Below are positions 7,727 through 16,601 of a DNA stretch of 64,000 nucleotides, one piece after another; positions within the stretch are counted from its first letter, which is position 1, and the number at the start of each line of letters is the position of its first letter. This stretch comes from Dialister sp900541485. GTDB lineage: Bacteria; Bacillota; Negativicutes; Veillonellales; Dialisteraceae. Location: assembly GCA_965119665.1 (NCBI GenBank), contig OZ221974.1, positions 1,054,001 to 1,118,000 on the forward strand, given 5' to 3'. The translations under genes were made by a program, and so were the position numbers. The notes beneath the pieces were generated by a model that was not told the DNA's origin, did no database searches, and worked only from the letters and a program-made list of their open reading frames with translations.

Positions 7727-9076
7727 ATGCGGCGTTTATTTTTATTTCTTTTTTTGTGGACGGTCTGTTTTACTGCAGGAGCAGAAGAGACGGTGCCCGT
7801 TTCCGGCGGAGAGCGTTCATTTCCGGAAAATCATCAAAAGATAGAGACGGAGAACGGAGAGGATCGTTTTTTTATTTTGACGTGGAAAGAAAACAAGGAA
7901 GCCGTATGGTATGATTTGCAGATATTTCCTGAAGAGGAATTTTTCGGCCGTAAAGAAATGAAGCCGCCGGTATACACCAATTCCCACGTGTTCAGAAACG
8001 GGATTATTTTGCCCGGTTCTATTTTTTCGTCTTATAAGGGGCGGGGCGGATTGTATTTCCGTGTCCGCGGTATCGGGCTGGATGGAGCGGTTATTTCTGA
8101 TTTCTCCCTGCCTTGCAGTTTGAAAAAAGCGGCCCGTTTTTTGCCGGAACCGGCTCCCCTGCCGAGGGTGCATTATCACGAGGGAAACGGCACGGTTCTT
8201 CTTTATCCCGCTTATTCTTTTGTTCCCGTTCCCGGTGCGGCGGCTTATGAAGTCGAGGTGGCAGAGGAAAAGACGGCAGAAGAAACGGGGGAGATGTTTG
8301 ATTATCCCGTTTACAGGGACGTGGTGACAAGTCCCGATTTGTTTGACCCTTTTCCGCGGATAGGGACGTTTTACTGGCGTGTCCGCGGTCTTGACGAGGC
8401 GGGCGAACCTTTGGGGACTTGGAGCAAGCCTCAAAAAATCGTGAATGATCCGTCGGAAAAACGTGAGGTGGGTATACTGGGAGACAGTATCAGTCACGGC
8501 GGCGGGCGTATGGCTTACAGTCCTGCCGACTGGTCGTATAATTACGCGGCGTATCTTGATTTCCCTGTTATGAATTTTTCACGCAGCGGTGATGAAACGT
8601 CCATGATGGCCGAACGGTTTGCAAGGGACGTGCTTCCTTTTCATGTGCGGTATCTGCTTATCCTGGGCGGGACAAATAATCTGCGTCTCGGGAAAACGGC
8701 GGACTCGGTCATCAGCGATTTGAGAACGATAGGAAATATGTGCAGGGAAGCGGATATCATTCCAGTATTTCTCACAATCCCTCCAATCGATCCTCTGCGG
8801 ATAGAAATATATTATCACCAGAAAACCGCGGAAGACTGGAAATCATCGTTCCAAAAAGTGAATGACTGGATTCGCGGCGGGCTCCATATCGACACGGCGC
8901 TTCCTTTTGAAAGTTATGAAACCATGCCGGCCGGTCTTGCCGCCGACGGACTTCACCCCGATGCGAAGGCCAAGGAAATGATGGCGGCGGTGATTAACAG
9001 GGAAATGAAAAAAATCATGGCGGCGGAAACGGAGAAAAAGCAGTCTGTTTCTGCAGAAAAAAGAGGAAAGACTTAA
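7727..9076 (+). CDS. Secreted SGNH/GDSL hydrolase
   Basis: Predicted exported esterase-type hydrolase of 449 residues. A signal peptide (FLFLFLWTVCFTAGAEE) opens the protein. Residues about 30-240 look like two beta-sandwich modules with repeated FYWRVRG / YFRVRG strands, typical of fibronectin-type folds. The SGNH domain follows: block I GDSIS with Ser 254, block II around SGDETS, block III GGTNN, and block V DGLHPDAK with Asp 407 and His 410. The ATG at 7727 has AAAGGAG seven bases upstream; an upstream in-frame ATG would overlap the promoter. SGNH enzymes often act on acylated sugars or lipids at the cell surface; the substrate here is unknown. It is monocistronic and shares a two-way terminator with potD. 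Confidence 0.85.
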   Translation: MRRLFLFLFLWTVCFTAGAEETVPVSGGERSFPENHQKIETENGEDRFFILTWKENKEAVWYDLQIFPEEEFFGRKEMKPPVYTNSHVFRNGIILPGSIFSSYKGRGGLYFRVRGIGLDGAVISDFSLPCSLKKAARFLPEPAPLPRVHYHEGNGTVLLYPAYSFVPVPGAAAYEVEVAEEKTAEETGEMFDYPVYRDVVTSPDLFDPFPRIGTFYWRVRGLDEAGEPLGTWSKPQKIVNDPSEKREVGILGDSISHGGGRMAYSPADWSYNYAAYLDFPVMNFSRSGDETSMMAERFARDVLPFHVRYLLILGGTNNLRLGKTADSVISDLRTIGNMCREADIIPVFLTIPPIDPLRIEIYYHQKTAEDWKSSFQKVNDWIRGGLHIDTALPFESYETMPAGLAADGLHPDAKAKEMMAAVINREMKKIMAAETEKKQSVSAEKRGKT

Positions 9077-9095
9077 AAATTTTATAAAGGTAAAC

Positions 9096-9126
9096 AAAAA
9101 AAGCGTTCTCACGGAACGCCTTTTTT
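9096..9126. terminator. Bidirectional terminator between SGNH gene and potD
   Basis: GCGTTC (9103-9108) and GAACGC (9114-9119) form a hairpin flanked by A-runs on one side and T-runs on the other, so it can end both converging transcripts. Confidence 0.88.
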
Positions 9127-9133
9127 ATTTCTT

Positions 9134-10186
9134 TTATCTTCTGATTTTCAGCTCTGTCCATGCTCTGTCGTACAGGGGAAGAACTTCGCCGAGGTCTTTT
9201 ATCCATTCGCCGAGGGGGATATATTTTTTGGCGGCCTTCAGCATGGGATCATTCTTGTACTCTTCCGAGTGGTAGGGTGCCGATTTTGTGTTCGGGTCAT
9301 TGTAGCCGATGTATTCGTAATTTTTCGCACTGACTTCAGGGTCATAGAGGTAGTTGATAAATTCTTCGGCCAGTTCTTTATTTCTTGCTCCTTTGGGAAT
9401 AGCAAAAGTGTCGGCCCAGATGACGGCGCCTTCTTTGGGAATGACGAAAGCGATATCGGGGTTTTCCCGGTAGGAGAAAGAGGCATCACCGGACCACATC
9501 ATACCAATCCATGCTTCTTCGGCAATAAATTTTTGTTTGATTGTGTCCGTATCATACGCAAGAATCAGGGGAGAAAGACGGTAAAGGTCGTCCAGGGCTT
9601 CTTTGATTTCCTGCGGATTTTCGGAATTGACGGAGCGGCCCCGCTTTTTGAGTGCCATACCGATGACTTCCCGATTGTCATTCAGCAGAATGAGCCTGTC
9701 TTTGTAGTCGTCATTCCATAGATCGGACCATGATGAAGGGGCCGTTTTTATATATTTTCTGTTATATGCAATGCCCGTAACGCCCCAGGTGTAGACGACA
9801 GAATAGCGTCCGTCGGGGTCGTAAGGCGGATGTTGGAGTGACGGGAGAATATAGGACGTGTTGGGCATTTTTGACTTGTCCATTTCTTCAAGCAAATCCA
9901 GTTTCAAAAGGGTGGATACCATGTAGTCCGACGGCTGGATGAGGTCGTACCGTGAGCCGCCGGCGTGGATTTTTGCAAGAAGTTCTTCGTTACTTCCGAA
10001 TACGTCATAGTTGATTTTGCAGTGGTATTTCTTTTCAAAGTCCGCCAGTACTTCGGGGGAAAAATTATCGGCCCAGCTGAAAAGATTCAGCACCCGCATG
10101 TCCTGCGTGTCTGCGGTTTTTTCTTCACCGCACCCTGCGGCGGTAAGGAGAAAAAAGGAAAGGATAAAGGAAATGATTTTTTTCAT
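9134..10186 (-). CDS. potD: Spermidine/putrescine-binding lipoprotein PotD
   Basis: Substrate-binding subunit of the polyamine ABC importer, 350 residues. It starts with a lipoprotein signal (FLLTAAGC), so it should be anchored to the outer face of the inner membrane. Family landmarks: LNLFSWADNFSPEVL near the N terminus, YDLIQPSDYMVSTL near residue 80 and the closing segment around LPLYDRAWTELK. The ATG at 10186 is preferred over one five codons earlier because AAAGGA sits six bases upstream and the lipoprotein signal then begins MKKII. It overlaps the potC stop region, the usual potABCD order. Confidence 0.93.
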   Translation of the reverse strand: MKKIISFILSFFLLTAAGCGEEKTADTQDMRVLNLFSWADNFSPEVLADFEKKYHCKINYDVFGSNEELLAKIHAGGSRYDLIQPSDYMVSTLLKLDLLEEMDKSKMPNTSYILPSLQHPPYDPDGRYSVVYTWGVTGIAYNRKYIKTAPSSWSDLWNDDYKDRLILLNDNREVIGMALKKRGRSVNSENPQEIKEALDDLYRLSPLILAYDTDTIKQKFIAEEAWIGMMWSGDASFSYRENPDIAFVIPKEGAVIWADTFAIPKGARNKELAEEFINYLYDPEVSAKNYEYIGYNDPNTKSAPYHSEEYKNDPMLKAAKKYIPLGEWIKDLGEVLPLYDRAWTELKIRR

Positions 10187-10197
10187 GGACGTTCCTT

Positions 10198-11016
10198 TCA
10201 TAGAAGTTCTTCCTGTTCATGTTGCTGTTCCCGCCGTTTCAGATGTTTGACATGAAGGAAATCAGCGAAAAGGACGAGAAAAATTTCCACGAGAATCATC
10301 AGTGTCGAAAGGGCATTGATTTCAGGGGAAATACCCCGTTTGACCATGGCGTAAATGTAGAGGGGAAGAGTGGTGGAATCCGGACCGGCGACGAAAAAGC
10401 TGATGACAAAATCGTCGATGGAAAGCGTAAAGGCAATCAATGCACCGGCAACGACACCGGGCATGATGAGAGGGAGCGTCACATAGCGGAAACATTGCCA
10501 AGGCTTTGCATACAGATCGCTCGCCGCTTCTTCGTATTCCGTTTTCATACCTTCCAGGCGGGCACCTACCGTAATGACCACAAAGGAGAGGCAAAACGTG
10601 ATATGCGCAAGAATAATCGTCGTTTTTCCTAAAGCCAGTCCCGTCTGGGAAAAAAGAACGAGCAGGGAAAGACCCATGACGATTTCGGGAATCAGAATGG
10701 GAAGATAAATGAAACCGTTCAGCAGATTTTCAAAGCGGTATCTGTACTTGTGGAGAGCGATGGCCGCCGTCGTACCGAGCACGGTGGAGACCGCCGTGGA
10801 AACGGCACCGACAAAAAGAGTATTCAGCAAAGCCTCCAGGACCTGGCGGTTTTGGAAAAGAGCGGCATACCACTTGAAAGTAAATCCCGTCCAAACCGCA
10901 TTAAGGCGGGAATCATTGAAAGAGTAAAGTGCCAAAATGAGGAGAGGAAGGTATAAAAAAGCGAGAACAGCGAGCGAATAGGCAAGAAGGACATGATTAC
11001 GCCAGGTTTTTTGCAT
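10198..11016 (-). CDS. potC: Spermidine/putrescine ABC permease PotC
   Basis: Second permease of the polyamine importer, 272 residues, with six predicted spans. The cytoplasmic EAA loop is visible as EYEEAASDLYAKPWQCFRYV, followed by TLPLIMPGVVAGALIAF and the PotC-like SIDDFVISFF segment. The ATG at 11016 is chosen because AGGAGG lies eight bases upstream. It overlaps potB by 20 bases, and the possible early potD ATG overlaps its stop. Confidence 0.93.
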   Translation of the reverse strand: MQKTWRNHVLLAYSLAVLAFLYLPLLILALYSFNDSRLNAVWTGFTFKWYAALFQNRQVLEALLNTLFVGAVSTAVSTVLGTTAAIALHKYRYRFENLLNGFIYLPILIPEIVMGLSLLVLFSQTGLALGKTTIILAHITFCLSFVVITVGARLEGMKTEYEEAASDLYAKPWQCFRYVTLPLIMPGVVAGALIAFTLSIDDFVISFFVAGPDSTTLPLYIYAMVKRGISPEINALSTLMILVEIFLVLFADFLHVKHLKRREQQHEQEELL

Positions 11017-11857
11017 GGCCGTTTCCTCCTTTCCGTACATTGATGGCTTTGTAGTAAAGGAAAATCAGGACCAGAGAAAGAAGGGCGAGCAGAATGGACA
11101 GCGCCGATCCGAAAGGCCAGTCCCGGGCGGAAAGAAACTGGTTCTGTATGACATTTCCCACAAGAGCGGCCTTTGAGCCGCCCATGACATCGGGAATAAC
11201 GAACATACCGAGAGAAGAGATAAAAACGAGTATCGTTCCGGCGGCAATACCCGGCATCGTGAGAGGGAGCGTGATTTTACGGAACGCTCTGAAAGGAGAG
11301 GCTCCGAGATCCGCTGCCGCTTCCAAAAGCCGGTGATCAAGCTGCTCGATAGATACGTAAACGGGAAGTATCATAAACGGCAAAAGCGCATAGACCATGC
11401 CGACCATGACAGCGCCTTCATTATAAAGAAACTGGACGGGCAAATCCACAATTCCCAGTTTCAGAAGAATCGTATTGATGACACCTTGGGTGCGGAGAAT
11501 AATAACCCACGCATAGGAGCGGATAATAAAATTAATCCAGAAAGGAATCATGCAGAGAATCAGTCCTTTTTGGCGAATCTGCGGCGGCATTCCGGCGATG
11601 TAGTAAGCAAGGGGATAGCCCATGAGAATCGTGCAGACTGTAGTAACGGCGGCTACAAAAAGAGTCTGTGCAAAAATAGAAATATAAAGGGCATCAAAAA
11701 AACGGGCGTAATTTCCGGGAGTCCAGCGGAAAATAATTTCTCCGTAAGGTGTACGGCCCGACAGGGATACGGCGATGACAATCAGCATGGGAATGATGAA
11801 AAACACCACCAGCCACAGAAGAGAGGGCGTGAGAAGAAGTTTGCCGTTTTTATTCAT
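10997..11857 (-). CDS. potB: Spermidine/putrescine ABC permease PotB
   Basis: First permease subunit, 286 residues with six spans. The EAA loop reads LLEAAADLGASPFRAFRKIT, followed by LPLTMPGIAAGTILVF. PotB-type segments include IIPMLIVIAVSLSGR at the N terminus and PFWINFIIRSYAW in the middle. It overlaps the end of potA by eight bases and the start of potC by 20, so the four genes form one tightly coupled unit. Confidence 0.93.
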   Translation of the reverse strand: MNKNGKLLLTPSLLWLVVFFIIPMLIVIAVSLSGRTPYGEIIFRWTPGNYARFFDALYISIFAQTLFVAAVTTVCTILMGYPLAYYIAGMPPQIRQKGLILCMIPFWINFIIRSYAWVIILRTQGVINTILLKLGIVDLPVQFLYNEGAVMVGMVYALLPFMILPVYVSIEQLDHRLLEAAADLGASPFRAFRKITLPLTMPGIAAGTILVFISSLGMFVIPDVMGGSKAALVGNVIQNQFLSARDWPFGSALSILLALLSLVLIFLYYKAINVRKGGNGHAKNLA

Positions 11858-12848
11858 TTTTCACGATAACCCCGTCTTTCTCATACCACCAAATCCCTAC
11901 ACGGTCACCGATTTGCCAGCGTTTCACATCATCAAAATACTGGTAAGCGATGACTTCCTGTCCCGAGTCGTCAAGAATGATGAAAACCTTATCAATCGTG
12001 CCGTAAAAAATGACATCGTCAATTCTGCCGAAAAGACGGGGCGCAGGATGATCTGCCGAAACATCATGTTCGCCGCAGAGATTTAATTTTTCCGGCCGGA
12101 GCGCGAGTGTCGTATTTCCGAAAGTAAAGAAATTACTTTCCCCGATGAATTCGGCGACAAAAGTCGTTCTCGGGTGATGATAAATCGTATCCGGGTCGTC
12201 ATCCTGACAGATTACGCCTTCATTCATGACGACGATGCGGTCACTCATCGTAAGAGCCTCTTCCTGATCGTGAGTGACAAAGATAAAGGTAAGGCCCAAC
12301 TCTTCCTGCAAATCTTTCAATTCAATCTGCAGTGTTTTTCTGAGCTGGTAATCAAGAGCGCCCAAAGGTTCGTCCAAAAGAAGCATTTTAGGATTATTTA
12401 CAAGGGCACGGGCGATAGCGACACGCTGCTGCTGTCCTCCCGACATCTGGCCGGGATAACGCTTTCTCAGTTTTTCAAGCTGAATGAGTTTCAACACTTT
12501 CGCGATACGTACTTCCGCTTCCTCTTTGGCAACGCCCTTCATTTTCAGGCCGAAACCGATATTTTCCTCCACCGTCATATGGGGAAATAAAGCATAATTC
12601 TGGAAAACTGTATTTACATTTCTTTTATAAGGGGGAAAGTCTGTGATATCCTGCCCGTCAAGAATGATTTTTCCCGACGTGGGACGGTCAAGACCGGCGA
12701 TGATGCGGAGCAAAGTCGTTTTTCCGCAGCCTGAAGGACCGAGAAGGGTCAAAAACTCACCGTCACGGATAGTGAGATTCAAAGGCGGAATAATGATATG
12801 GCCATCATAGCGTTTGGTAATATTTTCGAGTCGCACTAAATCTTTCAT
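11850..12848 (-). CDS. potA: Spermidine/putrescine ABC transporter ATPase PotA
   Basis: ATP-hydrolysing subunit, 332 residues. Walker A GPSGCGKTT at about 37-45, Q-loop around NYALFPHMT, signature MSGGQQQRVAIARAL near 134, Walker B MLLLDEPLGALD near 157 and the switch His in VTHDQEEA. The last 90 residues are a TOBE-type regulatory domain. It is the first gene of the operon. The site upstream of its ATG is a weak Shine-Dalgarno, which is notable beside the strong sites of its neighbours, and the 250-base leader contains structured elements. Confidence 0.95.
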   Translation of the reverse strand: MKDLVRLENITKRYDGHIIIPPLNLTIRDGEFLTLLGPSGCGKTTLLRIIAGLDRPTSGKIILDGQDITDFPPYKRNVNTVFQNYALFPHMTVEENIGFGLKMKGVAKEEAEVRIAKVLKLIQLEKLRKRYPGQMSGGQQQRVAIARALVNNPKMLLLDEPLGALDYQLRKTLQIELKDLQEELGLTFIFVTHDQEEALTMSDRIVVMNEGVICQDDDPDTIYHHPRTTFVAEFIGESNFFTFGNTTLALRPEKLNLCGEHDVSADHPAPRLFGRIDDVIFYGTIDKVFIILDDSGQEVIAYQYFDDVKRWQIGDRVGIWWYEKDGVIVKNE

Positions 12849-12894
12849 TTCTGCTGCGCCACGACCTTTCTGTTACAAGCTGGTAAAACATGAA

Positions 12895-13045
12895 AAAGGA
12901 AGCCAACTCAACCCGGTCACGAGGCCGGTTATTTCTTTTTACACCGCCTTCCGCAAAATATTCACGGAAACGGATAAAAATCCCCTTTCGGGATTACCCA
13001 TTGAATCGGTTTCCTTTACCGTCTTTTTAATTATACAAGTATTTA
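12895..13045 (-). promoter_or_regulatory. Structured leader upstream of potA
   Basis: The 257 bases between the AsmA-like gene and potA hold, on the minus strand, a TATAAT (about 13031-13036) followed by a hairpin in which GGAAAC (13008-13013) and GTTTCC (12966-12971) enclose AATCCC-GAAAG-GGGATT followed by TTTTT. Further on, AACCGG and CCGGTT pair near 12915-12935. The inner hairpin with its T-run could end the upstream gene or attenuate potABCD. No known riboswitch class is recognised. Confidence 0.35.
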
Positions 13046-13105
13046 TATAAAAATAAAATGCTTCAGAAAATATTTTTCCTAAAAAATAAAAGAGAAAAGA
13101 ATTTT

Positions 13106-14539
13106 TTAGGAAGATTCTTTATAATTTTTTAAATCATGCATGTGTTCTTTGATTTCCCCTATATTTCTCTTTATGTTTTGCACTGTGTCTTTTACGCCTT
13201 TTACACGGGGAAGAATGTCCGTGGCGCTGTGAGAGTCGCCGGTGAAATCAATGGGGCCGAGCGTTACTTTGCCGTTTATGATATGAAAGGCATCGGTTGT
13301 GAATGTGCCTGCTTTCGTTTCAATGGACACGTTGTAGAAATCAAGAGCCTTGCCCTTATTGTGGAAAGCGCCGCTGATTTTCCGGAAAGGAATTAATTTA
13401 TAGTGGCCGCTTCCGGAAGAAAAAGTGCCGGAAGAAATGACTTTTTTGGAGTTGCCGTCACAATGAATTTCTCCGTCAAGGTTGACATAGCAGGACATCC
13501 GTATGCTTTTGGCGGGATAGCGGGCATCGAGATCGAATCCTTTGACATAAATGTCGTAGGCTCTCGTGTCGATATGGTAATTTCCGTAGGCCTCCAGCCT
13601 TCCGCCGTAGACACGGCCAGTGACATTGGTGAAATCAAAACGCCCTCCGCGGTAGCGGACATTTCCTTCCACTTGGGTGAAATCAAGAGCGGGAATGGAA
13701 AGTGTTTTCATCGACAGGTGGCCCAAGGCAAGCGGACGTTTGAGCGGACCTGTTGCAGTGGCGGTAAGATCCATTTTATCGCGGATACTTTCGCCGAAAC
13801 CGAGGGAAGACGGATCGATTCCCGAAAAAACGGCATTCATGTTCACTTCATGGTCGGGATGGGTCATGTCAATATCCCCGTAGAGAGACATACCGTCGCC
13901 TACCGCCGTGCCGCCGAATGAGCCGGAACGGAAATCAAGGAAAAGAGATTTTTCCGTATCAACGGAAGCATGAAGATTTACATGGGAAAGAATAAAATGC
14001 CGTGTGTCATAAAAGGCTTCAATCCGGCAATTGTCCAAATGGAGTTGAAACTTCATCTTATTTCCGTTTCGTGTGAAGTTTTTGATATGGTCATCCAGAG
14101 TCAGTTTCTGTCCGGCCGGTTCATTTGTTTTCTTTTCGGGCCGTGCAATGAGATCTACATTCATGTTTTTATCGAAATACAGGGCAAAAGAAGCATCTTT
14201 CAGCTTGATATCCGAAATGGCGGTGGCCCGCAATTTACCACGCAGGATATCCCAGGGACGTACCTTCATACGTACCTCGGGAACAAATAAAATGGGACGG
14301 TTTGCTTCATCATTCCATTGCAAGTTTTTAAAAAGCACGTAACCGGCAATATCGGCGGAAATTTTTTCTGCCGTAATTGTCCCTTTCAACATATGCTGTT
14401 TTTCTACGGCATAATTAAAAATCTGTGCCGCCGCAAAAGCTGCGATTTGTGCCACCAAAAGAAGTCCCGCTGCCGCGGTGAGAAAAAATACAGCCATCCG
14501 GAGGATTTCTTTTTTATGGCGGAAATAAAAGTCAGTCAT
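13106..14539 (-). CDS. AsmA-like envelope protein
   Basis: A 477-residue protein with one N-terminal membrane helix (about residues 13-35) and a long periplasmic body of beta-strand-rich repeats. Segments such as LKDASFALYFDKNMNVDLI, NVRYRGGRFDFTNVTGR and GGRLEAYGNYHID are typical of the AsmA/TamB/YdbH class, long hydrophobic-groove proteins linked to lipid movement between inner and outer membranes. That class fits a diderm Firmicute. The assignment is from overall pattern, not a signature motif. The start has AAAGGA upstream. It is transcribed divergently from the aroB-family gene. Confidence 0.65.
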   Translation of the reverse strand: MTDFYFRHKKEILRMAVFFLTAAAGLLLVAQIAAFAAAQIFNYAVEKQHMLKGTITAEKISADIAGYVLFKNLQWNDEANRPILFVPEVRMKVRPWDILRGKLRATAISDIKLKDASFALYFDKNMNVDLIARPEKKTNEPAGQKLTLDDHIKNFTRNGNKMKFQLHLDNCRIEAFYDTRHFILSHVNLHASVDTEKSLFLDFRSGSFGGTAVGDGMSLYGDIDMTHPDHEVNMNAVFSGIDPSSLGFGESIRDKMDLTATATGPLKRPLALGHLSMKTLSIPALDFTQVEGNVRYRGGRFDFTNVTGRVYGGRLEAYGNYHIDTRAYDIYVKGFDLDARYPAKSIRMSCYVNLDGEIHCDGNSKKVISSGTFSSGSGHYKLIPFRKISGAFHNKGKALDFYNVSIETKAGTFTTDAFHIINGKVTLGPIDFTGDSHSATDILPRVKGVKDTVQNIKRNIGEIKEHMHDLKNYKESS

Positions 14540-14653
14540 AGTCCTTATCCTTTGCTGTTTTTATTGTAATGCAAAAACGGGGTGAAAGATAGGATGAGAA
14601 GACGCGGGAAAATCATATTTCCTTTCTTTTTCTGGAGTATTATGGCCGTATTC

Positions 14654-14662
14654 TGCTATAAT
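14654..14662 (+). promoter_or_regulatory. Extended -10 promoter of the aroB-family gene
   Basis: TGCTATAAT (TGn extension plus a perfect TATAAT) lies 22 bases before the ATG at 14685. No convincing -35 is seen, which an extended -10 does not need. Confidence 0.55.
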
Positions 14663-14684
14663 ATAAAAAAGGGAGGGATACATT

Positions 14685-15758
14685 ATGGATAAGGTACATA
14701 TTGATTTAGGTGCAAATTCCTATGATATCATCATTGACCGGGGGCTGATCGGCCGGACCGGAAAAGAAATCAAGGACCTCACAGGCGCAAAAAAAGCGGT
14801 CATTCTCACAGAAGCAGGCCTCGACAGACTTTACGGGCAGGACTTGAAAGCACAGCTCGAAGCGGCGGGGACGGACGTTCTTATGATGGTACTTTCTCCC
14901 CATGAAAAAACACGGAATTTATCGGTGGTCAAAAGAGTTTACGAAAGTCTTGCCGATTTCGGGATAGAAAGAACGGATCTCCTGGTAGCCTTGGGCGGAC
15001 GCGTCGTCGGTGATGTGACAGGCTTTGTGGCCGCTACATTCCACCGCGGAATGAATTATGTGCAGGTACCGACTTCACTGCTCGCACAAATCGGAAGTGC
15101 CATCGGCGGTAAAGTATCCATCGATTTAGGAAAAAAGAAAAGTTTAATCGGTGCTTTTTATTACCCCAAGGCCGTGTATGTCGATCCCGGCTTGGTAAAA
15201 ACACTGCCGGTGCGCTACGTTCACAACGGACTGGGAGAAGCGGTGAAAGTAGGCTGTGTATCCGACAAAGAACTGTTTGAAATTTTTGAAAAAGCCGGTA
15301 CGGAAGAAGAAATCTTTAAGAAACTTCCGGAAATTATACGGCGTTGTATAGAAATCAAATCACGCCTTGTAGAAGCGGATCCGGCGGATAAAAAAGAAAG
15401 ACGCATTCTCGATTTCGGTCATGCTATCGGAAGGGCGGCAGAAAGCTATTGCCGCTTTGACGACCGGGCACTTACCCACGGAGAAGCCACGGCGGCAGGC
15501 ATGTACATGATGACCGCAGCATCGGAAATGCTGGGACTCACGGAAAAAGGAACGGCAGAACGCATCGAAAAAGTGCTGAGATTCCTCGGACTTCCCACAT
15601 CACTCGACATTCCCGCAAAAGACCTGGGCATGCTGATAGAAGCCAACGGCCGTTTCGGCAAAGACACCGGAGAAATTCCGCTGCTTATGGAAATTGGGAA
15701 AGGCTATCTCTATAAAGGAGATATAGAAAAAATAAAAAAATATCTGGGGCTGGACTGA
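14685..15758 (+). CDS. aroB: AroB-family 3-dehydroquinate synthase, variant active site
   Basis: By overall alignment a 3-dehydroquinate synthase, the NAD- and metal-dependent second step of the shikimate pathway; 357 residues, normal length. Conserved parts include the NAD-binding GG-VGD-TGFVAAT block (103-118), QVPTSLLAQ, GGK with Lys 143, GLGEAVK with Glu 185 and Lys 188, FGH with His 246, and LTHGEA with His 265. Several usually invariant positions differ: GGG is GGR (Arg 106), the Asp of the QVDSS-type motif is Gly 137, the Asn of GKN is Ser 153, the Asn of LNFGH is Asp 243, and the His of FGHAIE is Arg 250. It may be a divergent DHQ synthase, another sugar-phosphate cyclase or a less active copy. 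GGAGG lies upstream; it is a single-gene unit with its own promoter and terminator. Confidence 0.75.
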   Translation: MDKVHIDLGANSYDIIIDRGLIGRTGKEIKDLTGAKKAVILTEAGLDRLYGQDLKAQLEAAGTDVLMMVLSPHEKTRNLSVVKRVYESLADFGIERTDLLVALGGRVVGDVTGFVAATFHRGMNYVQVPTSLLAQIGSAIGGKVSIDLGKKKSLIGAFYYPKAVYVDPGLVKTLPVRYVHNGLGEAVKVGCVSDKELFEIFEKAGTEEEIFKKLPEIIRRCIEIKSRLVEADPADKKERRILDFGHAIGRAAESYCRFDDRALTHGEATAAGMYMMTAASEMLGLTEKGTAERIEKVLRFLGLPTSLDIPAKDLGMLIEANGRFGKDTGEIPLLMEIGKGYLYKGDIEKIKKYLGLD

Positions 15759-15787
15759 AAGCATTTTCAAGAACCGGACAGAAACAA

Positions 15788-15811
15788 GGGCAGGCGCAAG
15801 CCTGCTCTTTT
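15788..15811 (+). terminator. Rho-independent terminator after the aroB-family gene
   Basis: GCAGGC and GCCTGC pair around a GCAA loop, then CTTTT after one mismatch and one extra pair. Confidence 0.85.
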
Positions 15812-15838
15812 ATGTATAAGATAATAGAAAAAAGAATC

Positions 15839-16496
15839 GAAACCGCAAGCCGTTCCTGCATAACGGCGAAGGAAGGAAGAATTCATAATTTTTATATGAG
15901 TAAAAACAAAAAATAACGAAATGACTCATATAAAAAAGTCATCTCCGCATGATGGGAAATAAAGGAAGAATGAAAACCGCAAGCCTTCCCCGGACGCGGG
16001 GAAGGTGGCGGCGGAGCCGTCGGAAGGGGCAAGTGTGAGCAGACATGGCAGAATGGTTTTAACCTGTGTACGCACCCTTGCCCCTATCGCCTCGCAAGGC
16101 TCGGCACTTCCCTCCGTATTCGGGGGAAGCTGACACCAAGGAAGAAAGAAATTATAGTTTTTTAAAATGTATTACTTGATTGTTGCCATAAAACGATAAA
16201 ATGCAAGTCTTAAGCCGTCCCCGACTGCGGGGAAGGTGGCGGCGGAGCCGTCGGAAGGGGCAAGTGTGAGCAGAAACATAAAAGAGTTTTTTATAAAACG
16301 GTATTAAATACCTGCCTGTCATTCTTGAACGGTCGTAAAAAGAGGTCGGGAATAACGTTATAAAAAAGTACGGGGTAGAGTGAAGAATCCGGGCAGAGTA
16401 TGTGAGTATTAAATGCATTTTCCGATATCCTATGCCGGATTCTTACTGCTTCCGTTGGTCTGCCCGCCGCTCAAAAATGACGGCAGGGATGAATTG
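15839..16496. repeat. Intergenic repeat cluster (arms A, E, A, C, D)
   Basis: Fills most of the 790-base gap before the lipoprotein gene. In order: a decayed A arm near 15845, an A arm at 15980-16042 (CCTTCCCCGGACGCGGGG...), an E arm (inverted A) at 16063-16152, a second A arm at 16211-16274, a C arm with long insert at 16312-16396 (GTCATTCTTGAACG...AAGAATCC) and a D arm (inverted C) at 16432-16496. No gene is visible. TGATAACGATTTCAT at 16510 resembles a Fur box only loosely. Confidence 0.8.
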
Positions 16497-16601
16497 TATT
16501 TCCGCACGTTGATAACGATTTCATGAAACCGAGGGTAGAAACTTAAAAAATAAAATTATATACTGGATACAAATCATCATAGAACAGAAATGAGGAATGA
16601 A

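Noticed and set aside
16510..16524. Fur box ahead of the binding lipoprotein gene
   Set aside because: TGATAACGATTTCAT matches about nine of 14 positions of the consensus, too weak without a second site.
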